From Boseongicola sp. H5 (lineage in GTDB: Bacteria > Pseudomonadota > Alphaproteobacteria > Rhodobacterales > Rhodobacteraceae), in assembly GCA_020622165.1 (NCBI GenBank), contig JACNMN010000017.1, positions 1 through 60,185 on the forward strand: a stretch of DNA of 60,185 bases, in the 5' to 3' direction. Under the pieces are notes generated by a model. The model was not told the DNA's origin. It did not search any database and worked only from the letters and a program-made list of their open reading frames with translations. Below, in pieces: positions 55,382-60,185 of this stretch. Each line of letters begins with the position of its first letter. Within the stretch, counting starts at the first letter, position 1. The position numbers were made by a program, and so were the translations under genes.

Positions 55382-56910
55382 CCCGCAGGGGCCTCAGGCA
55401 GGGGCGGGAGGCCGCCCGCTCGGACCCGCCGCGGCGCAAGGTTGACTATCGCCATCTGAAAAACCCGTTCCCGCCGATGCGCGTCTTTTCCGACGACCGG
55501 ATCGAGGCGATCCACGAGGCCGCGCTGACGGTGCTGGAAACGCTTGGCATGAAGGTCCTGCTGCCCGAGGCGCGGCGGGCCTTCGGCTCGGGTGGGGCCA
55601 GGGTCGATGACGCAACCGAAATGGTCTTCATCGGGCGGGATATCGTGGCCGCCGCGCTGGCAACCGCGCCCCGGTCCATCCCGGTCAGGGCCGGCCACCG
55701 CGACCGGGATCTGACGCTGGAACCGGGCAATCTGATCTTTCAGCCCGGCGCGGGGGCGCCGCACGCCACCGACCTGCTGCGCGGCCGGCGGCCCGGTACG
55801 ATCCGCGACTACCGGGAACTGACGATGCTGACACAGGCCTTCGACGTTCTGCACATGATGCCGCCCCTGATCGAGCCGCAGGACGCGCCCGTCCATCTGC
55901 GCCACTACACCACGATGGAGGCGCAGCTGACGCTCAGCGACAAGCTGCCCTTCGTGTTCTCGCGCGGCAGCCCGCAGGTGGACCAAAGCTTTGAAATGCT
56001 GCGTGATTTCCGGGGTCTTTCCGATGACGGGTTCCGCGCGATCCCGCATTGCTACACGATCATCAACACCAATTCCCCGCGCACGCTCGATACGCCCATG
56101 GCCCAGGGGCTGATCGACTTCGCGCGCGCGGGTCAGGTCTCCATCGTCACGCCCTTCACGCTGATGGGGGCGATGGCGCCGATCACCGTGGCGGGCGCCA
56201 TCACCCTCAGCCACGCGGAGGCGCTGGCCGCGATCACCCTGACGCAGCTCATCCGGCCGGGCGCGCCGGTCTGCTACGGCACATTCACCTCCAATGTGGA
56301 CATGAAATCGGGTGCGCCCGCGTTCGGAACGCCGGAACATGCCAAGGCCTCGCTCGCAGCCGGTCAACTGGCCCGGCGGATCGGGCTGCCCTGGCGCTGC
56401 GCGAGCGGTTCGGCCGCCAATGCCAACGATGCGCAGGCCGCCAACGAAACCCAGTTCGGCCTCTGGGGCTGCCTGCTGGCGGGGGCCACCGTGGTGATCC
56501 ATGCCGCGGGATGGCTTGAGGGCGGCTTGACCCTGTCCTACGAAAAGCTGATCACCGATCTGGAGGTGCTGCAAATGGTGGCCGAGATATGCGCCGAGAC
56601 GATGGCGGGCGATGCCGAGATCGGGCTGGACGCCCTGGCCGAGGTGCATCCGGGCGGCCATTTCTTCGCCGCCGGCCAGACCATGGCGCGCTACCAGACG
56701 GAATTCTACGAACCGCTTCTGGCCGAGCGGTCCAATTTCGGGACATGGCGCGACCGCGGCGCGCCTGACTCCAATACCCGCGCCACGTCGATCTGGCAGG
56801 ACCGGCTCGCCGGTTTCACCCCGCCCGCGACGGATCCCGACAGGCTGGCCGCGATGCAGGCCTATATCCGCCACCAGAGCGCCCTGGGCGGCGCCCCGCC
56901 GGAGAGTTGA
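55378..56910 (+). CDS. Trimethylamine methyltransferase (MttB) family protein, non-pyrrolysine type
   Basis: The protein has 510 aa. The TIM-barrel MttB fold is visible in GNLIFQPGAGAPHATDLLRG, YTIINTNSPRTLDTPMAQGL, VTPFTLMGAMAPITVAGAIT and CASGSAANANDAQAANETQF. There is no internal TAG, so it is the group lacking pyrrolysine; characterised members demethylate glycine betaine or other quaternary amines using a corrinoid protein. No corrinoid protein gene is next to it. It lies between the DMGDH-like gene and a TetR gene, overlapping the former. Confidence 0.9.
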   Translation: MTRRGLRQGREAARSDPPRRKVDYRHLKNPFPPMRVFSDDRIEAIHEAALTVLETLGMKVLLPEARRAFGSGGARVDDATEMVFIGRDIVAAALATAPRSIPVRAGHRDRDLTLEPGNLIFQPGAGAPHATDLLRGRRPGTIRDYRELTMLTQAFDVLHMMPPLIEPQDAPVHLRHYTTMEAQLTLSDKLPFVFSRGSPQVDQSFEMLRDFRGLSDDGFRAIPHCYTIINTNSPRTLDTPMAQGLIDFARAGQVSIVTPFTLMGAMAPITVAGAITLSHAEALAAITLTQLIRPGAPVCYGTFTSNVDMKSGAPAFGTPEHAKASLAAGQLARRIGLPWRCASGSAANANDAQAANETQFGLWGCLLAGATVVIHAAGWLEGGLTLSYEKLITDLEVLQMVAEICAETMAGDAEIGLDALAEVHPGGHFFAAGQTMARYQTEFYEPLLAERSNFGTWRDRGAPDSNTRATSIWQDRLAGFTPPATDPDRLAAMQAYIRHQSALGGAPPES

Positions 56911-56913
56911 GCC

Positions 56914-57588
56914 ATGGTCCGTGCCCGTCCGCTGCACCGCGACGATCCAAGCAAGGAACCCCTGATCGGCAATGTGAAGGTCACCCGGGAGGATTGGCTG
57001 AACGTCGCCCTCGACGCGCTGGTCAGCGACGGGGTGGAGCAGGTGAAGGTGTTGGCGCTCGGCGACCGGCTCGGCGTGTCTCGGTCCAGCTTCTACTGGT
57101 ACTTCACCTCCCGTCAGGATCTGCTCGATGCGCTTCTGGATCACTGGGAAAAGACCAATACCGCGGCTCTGGTGGATCTCGCGGGTGCCGAGGCCGCCAC
57201 GATCACCGCGGCGGTCTGCAATGTCTTCCGCGCGGTGGTGAACCCGGCGCTGTTCGATATCGCCTTCGACTTCGCAGTGCGCGACTGGGCCCGCCGCTCC
57301 GGTGCGGTGCGCCGGGTGCTCGACCGCTCCGAGGCGCTCCGCCTCGATGCGCTGACCGCGATGTTCACCCGCCACGGCTACGACCCGCTGGAGGCGCTGA
57401 CGCGCGCGCGCGTGCTCTATTACATGCAGATCGGCTATAACGATGCCGATCTGCGCGAACCGGTGGAAGACCGCCTGCGCCTCGTGCCGGTGTACCTCTA
57501 TGTGTTCACCGGCCGCCACGCGCAGCCCGCGGAGATCGCCGATTTCACCGCCTATGCCCGCCGGATAGATCAGGGAGAGACCTCATGA
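56914..57588 (+). CDS. TetR family transcriptional regulator
   Basis: The protein has 224 aa. The helix-turn-helix reads VLALGDRLGVSRSSFYWYF, then FTSRQDLLDALLDHW. A C-terminal ligand domain of no assigned specificity follows, with ARVLYYMQIGYNDADLREP. It sits inside the operon, overlapping the next gene by 4 nt, and probably controls it in response to a methylated-amine-derived ligand, which is inference. Confidence 0.88.
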   Translation: MVRARPLHRDDPSKEPLIGNVKVTREDWLNVALDALVSDGVEQVKVLALGDRLGVSRSSFYWYFTSRQDLLDALLDHWEKTNTAALVDLAGAEAATITAAVCNVFRAVVNPALFDIAFDFAVRDWARRSGAVRRVLDRSEALRLDALTAMFTRHGYDPLEALTRARVLYYMQIGYNDADLREPVEDRLRLVPVYLYVFTGRHAQPAEIADFTAYARRIDQGETS

Positions 57589-58895
57589 CCGAACGCCAGC
57601 CCGACGCGATCATCATCGGCACCGGGGTGATCGGCGCCGCCATCGCCTTCGAGATGTCCAAGGCCGGCTGGAAGACGCTCTCGCTGGACCGCAACACCCA
57701 GGCCGGTCACGGCTCCACCGCCGGATCCTGCGCGATCATCCGGATGCATTATTCCACCTTCGACGGAACGGCCTTCGCCTGGGAAGGCTACCACTACTGG
57801 CGCGACTGGGCCGCCTATCTGGGCCTGCCCGAGGGCACCGATCTGGCCCGGTTCCGCGAGGTGGGATGCCTGGTGATGAAGACGGAGGCGAATGGCTATC
57901 TGGCCCGGCACATGCGCTACTCCGCCGAGCTTGGCTGCCCGTTCGAGGAACTGACCGCCGAAGAGGTCCAGCGCCGCCTGCCGATCTATGCGATGGACAG
58001 TTTCGCACCCGCCAAGCGCCTTGACGATCCCGGTTTCGGGCAGCCGAACGCCAGGCGCATGGACGGGGCGGTCTTCTGGCCCAATGGCGGCTATGTGACC
58101 GATCCGGCGCTCAGCGCGCAGAACCTGCTGGCGGCGGCGCGCCTGCACGGGGCGCAGGTGCGGACCGGGGTGGAGGTCGCGGGGATCGCCCGGAAGAACG
58201 GGCGCGTCGCGGGGGTGACGCTTTCGGATGGGGGCCGGGTCGATGCGCCCGTGGTGATCAATGTGGCGGGCCCGGGCTCCGCCCGGATCAATGCGATGGC
58301 CGGCGTGCTTGACGACATGACGATCCGGACCCGCCCGCTCCGTCAGGAGGTGGCCCATGTCCCCGCGCCCGCCGGGTTCGATTTCGAGACCGCCGGCTGC
58401 ATCGTGTCCGACAGCGATATCGCCTGCTACGTGCGCCCCGAACAGGGCAATCACATCCTGATCGGCTCGGAAGACCCCGATTGCGACCCCCATGACTGGG
58501 CCGACAGCGACACCGATTACAATCGCGCCTTCACCGATCAGTGGACGACGCAGGCCATGCGCTATGCCCAGCGGGTGCCCTCGCTCGGCATCCCGTCGCG
58601 GACCCGCGGCGTGGTCGATCTCTACGACGCCTCCACCGACTGGATCCCGATCTACGACCGCTCCTGCCTGCCGGGCTTCTACATGGCCTGCGGCACGAGC
58701 GGAAACCAGTACAAGAACGCGCCGATCGCGGGCAAGATGATGGCGGCACTCGTGGAGTACTGCGAGGGCGGGGCGGATCACGACGCCGCGCCGCTCCGCT
58801 TCACGCTGCCTTACATCGGGCGCGAGATCGACGTGGGCTTCTACTCCCGCAAGCGCGACATCAACGCCGAAAGCAGCTTTTCGGTCCTCGGCTGA
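57585..58895 (+). CDS. FAD-dependent oxidoreductase (DAO family, sarcosine-oxidase-like)
   Basis: The protein has 436 aa. FAD-binding AIIIGTGVIGAAIAFEMSKA is at the N-terminus, followed by RNTQAGHGSTAGSCAIIR. The C-terminal GFYMACGTSGNQYKNAPIAGK is the second FAD contact region. The family oxidises N-methyl or D-amino acids such as sarcosine. Its place after the DMGDH-like and MttB genes suits removal of the last methyl groups. AGGGAGAGACCTC is a good upstream ribosome binding site. Confidence 0.9.
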   Translation: MTERQPDAIIIGTGVIGAAIAFEMSKAGWKTLSLDRNTQAGHGSTAGSCAIIRMHYSTFDGTAFAWEGYHYWRDWAAYLGLPEGTDLARFREVGCLVMKTEANGYLARHMRYSAELGCPFEELTAEEVQRRLPIYAMDSFAPAKRLDDPGFGQPNARRMDGAVFWPNGGYVTDPALSAQNLLAAARLHGAQVRTGVEVAGIARKNGRVAGVTLSDGGRVDAPVVINVAGPGSARINAMAGVLDDMTIRTRPLRQEVAHVPAPAGFDFETAGCIVSDSDIACYVRPEQGNHILIGSEDPDCDPHDWADSDTDYNRAFTDQWTTQAMRYAQRVPSLGIPSRTRGVVDLYDASTDWIPIYDRSCLPGFYMACGTSGNQYKNAPIAGKMMAALVEYCEGGADHDAAPLRFTLPYIGREIDVGFYSRKRDINAESSFSVLG

Positions 58896-58948
58896 GACCG
58901 CTCGCCCGGCCCGCTGGAAACCGGCGGTATATATTGAAAGGGGAGGCA

Positions 58949-59005
58949 ATGCGGGACTTTGCTGCCATTCGCTATCTGCCTGTTTTTAGGAGCAGGGCTT
59001 CCTGA
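58949..59005 (+). pseudogene. Truncated 5' end of an unidentified gene
   Basis: An ATG with an excellent ribosome binding site (AAAGGGGAGG) opens a reading frame MRDFAAIRYLPVF that ends within 19 codons. The base composition changes abruptly right here, from GC-rich to AT-richer. The most likely explanation is that the next operon gene lost its body when the epimerase/IS segment arrived. The protein family is not recognisable from so few residues; it might instead be a leader peptide. Confidence 0.4.
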
Positions 59006-60000
59006 TCCGGTGTCATGCCACACTTGAGGTTTACATCTCTGCGCGCCCTGTCCCAATCAAGAAGAGGCGTGATCGTATCGGGAAACGGTCGACAAACGAG
59101 GCCAGCCGCCTGTGCCTTTGTTGTCCCGATTGAAAGGAAGTACTTAAACTGAGGTGTCGGCGGCGCCATGAGAGGAACATCCGTCCAAGGCGAAATTTCC
59201 GCCTTCACAATCCTTTCCTCCTCAACGGGAACAAACTCTGCTTCTGACCCAATTACTCTCGCAATTTCGATAAGCGCTTCGTGAAACGAAATCGGCTTCC
59301 CTGTAACATTCCAGATGCCCGAAAGATCGTCACTTGCGCACCGCAATGCAAAGTTTGCCGCGTCTCTGACATCAATCATCTGAACGAGGCGATCTAGAGG
59401 AGCCGGTACAGGCACTTTCTTCCGTTCTCCTTTGGCTTCGTCCAGCCTCCGTACCCACCAAGTCAAACGATCAGTGTAGTCGCCTGCACCAACCAACAGG
59501 CCAACCCTAAGGGACGTTGCACGCTCACCTAACTGCTCTTCAGCCTTTTGTTCACAAGCGCGCTTTAGTGGCCCATAAGAAGTCCCGTAGGCAAACGCGG
59601 AAGCACGGTTTTCACTTGGCAGACTGGCAGCTTTTTCATGATCCTCCGCCGATGCATCTGGCACGGTGGCTGTCTCGCTAAGACCGTCTTCGGCAAAGGT
59701 CCCGTAGACCGATACAGAAGAAATCAGAATGTAGCGGCTCAGATCTTTGCCAAGTGCAATCAAGAGACGTTCCACGGATGCTGGGGTGTAAGCGCACGTG
59801 TCGAATGCCCAGTCAAACTGCCGGCCCTGCACAGCCGTCAAGTCTTCATATCGATCTGCCCTGATAATCTCGACGTCCGGGGCGACGTTGGAAACCGTTT
59901 TGCCCCTCGAGAGTATCGATACACTGTGACCATCTGAGGCCAAGGCATTCACAATTGCACCGCCCAAGAATCCAGTGCCGCCGACGACGAGGCATCGCAT
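58972..60000 (-). CDS. NAD-dependent epimerase/dehydratase family protein
   Basis: The protein has 342 aa, an atypical/extended short-chain dehydrogenase. The Rossmann motif is VVGGTGFLGGAIVNAL; ISSVSVYGTF carries the Ser, and AYGTSYGPLKRACEQ has the Tyr-x3-Lys active-site-like residues (YGPLK). Nucleotide-sugar epimerase kin, substrate unknown. The start at 60000 has GGAGA 9 nt upstream; a longer frame would cover a palindromic operator. Codon usage is AT-richer than the neighbours, suggesting transfer. It sits next to an IS110-type gene. Confidence 0.88.
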   Translation of the reverse strand: MRCLVVGGTGFLGGAIVNALASDGHSVSILSRGKTVSNVAPDVEIIRADRYEDLTAVQGRQFDWAFDTCAYTPASVERLLIALGKDLSRYILISSVSVYGTFAEDGLSETATVPDASAEDHEKAASLPSENRASAFAYGTSYGPLKRACEQKAEEQLGERATSLRVGLLVGAGDYTDRLTWWVRRLDEAKGERKKVPVPAPLDRLVQMIDVRDAANFALRCASDDLSGIWNVTGKPISFHEALIEIARVIGSEAEFVPVEEERIVKAEISPWTDVPLMAPPTPQFKYFLSIGTTKAQAAGLVCRPFPDTITPLLDWDRARRDVNLKCGMTPDQEALLLKTGR

Positions 60001-60016
60001 TTTGCAATCTCCAACA

Positions 60017-60040
60017 AATGGTAAGTGACAGCTTACCATT
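60017..60040. promoter_or_regulatory. Operator-like palindrome upstream of the epimerase gene
   Basis: A perfect 9-bp inverted repeat AATGGTAAG-N6-CTTACCATT directly upstream of the epimerase gene. TetR-family operators often have this GTAAG...CTTAC form. No regulator gene is visible in the window to the right; it may lie beyond the transposase. Confidence 0.6.
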
Positions 60041-60128
60041 GCTCGATGACTAGGTAACTAATGGGATGTACCGGCTGCTTCACCCAGCAGGTTAGGCTTG
60101 GCCTATTTCTGCAACATGGAGAAGTAGC

Positions 60129-60185
60129 ATGGCGACGCACGATTTTGATAAGCTGATGTCGGTGGGCATCGATATTGGCAAAAAT
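60129..60185 (+). mobile_element. IS110-family transposase, N-terminal end only
   Basis: Nineteen codons are visible, running off the right edge. The sequence SVGIDIGKN is the first acidic motif of DEDD-type IS110 transposases. GGAG lies about 9 nt upstream. The insertion-sequence left end should lie somewhere in 60041-60128, but its boundary is not defined by terminal repeats. Confidence 0.7.

Noticed and set aside
55378-56910. Pyrrolysine-containing methyltransferase
   Set aside because: The MttB-like frame has no in-frame TAG and no pyl genes are seen, so it is the non-pyrrolysine type.
55348-57519. Minus-strand 723-codon frame over the MttB-family gene
   Set aside because: It is antisense to conserved genes and has no recognisable domain.
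1-60185. CRISPR array, self-splicing intron or prophage structural genes
   Set aside because: No regularly spaced repeats, no intron-type reverse transcriptase and no capsid, tail or portal motifs were seen in any frame.

Overview
The window looks like a chromosomal segment of a GC-rich alphaproteobacterium, most likely a Rhodobacterales (Roseobacter-group) marine bacterium. The clues are the choXWV/betIBA choline block, dimethylglycine dehydrogenase and MttB-family genes, periplasmic binding protein transporters dominating the accessory genes, and many 4-nt ATGA start/stop overlaps. This placement rests on gene content and style only.

Layout. (1) 1-8953, minus strand: the N-terminal 2984 residues of a giant exported RHS/YD-repeat protein, with a signal peptide, PKD/Ig-like repeats, a calcium-type FG-GAP block, a long YD-repeat region and an RHS core. 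Its C-terminal tip lies off the left edge. (2) 9167-19256: a compact, apparently complete type II secretion system (gspE; gspL-M-N/C-D-F-H-I-J; gspG and prepilin peptidase; gspK) in several blocks of alternating strand. (3) 19257-20023: a decayed stretch with an integrase N-terminal remnant, next to a tRNA-Ser(UGA). This fits a tRNA-anchored island boundary, and parts 1-3 look less GC-rich than what follows. (4) 20222-26612: core genes for a SPOR lipoprotein, D,D-carboxypeptidase, tmk, holB, TatD, an MBL hydrolase and an AEC transporter. (5) 26681-31863, minus: a polyamine-type ABC importer with a DUF1330 gene inside and an unusually large permease. An ABC exporter is divergent from it, followed by a DUF2927 protein. 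(6) 35002-42591: a LysR regulator divergent from an operon of nitrilase-family amidase, peptide-type ABC importer and RraA-like protein. (7) 42612-49483: choline uptake (choXWV) divergent from betI-betB-betA. (8) 49668-58895: a fused 2-oxoacid dehydrogenase E1 with a FabD-like acyltransferase, then a separate unit of dimethylglycine dehydrogenase-like, MttB-family, TetR and FAD oxidoreductase genes. (9) 58949-60185: a truncated start of the next gene, then an AT-richer insert with an epimerase gene and the start of an IS110-type transposase.

How they fit together. Parts 7 and 8 could form a methylated-amine route: choline is imported, oxidised to betaine aldehyde and glycine betaine, then demethylated by MttB- and DMGDH-type enzymes. 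Part 6 looks like uptake and hydrolysis of an unknown amide. Part 1 carries a Sec-type signal and sits beside a full type II secretion machine, so the giant RHS protein is a natural candidate cargo. That is inference from neighbourhood only.
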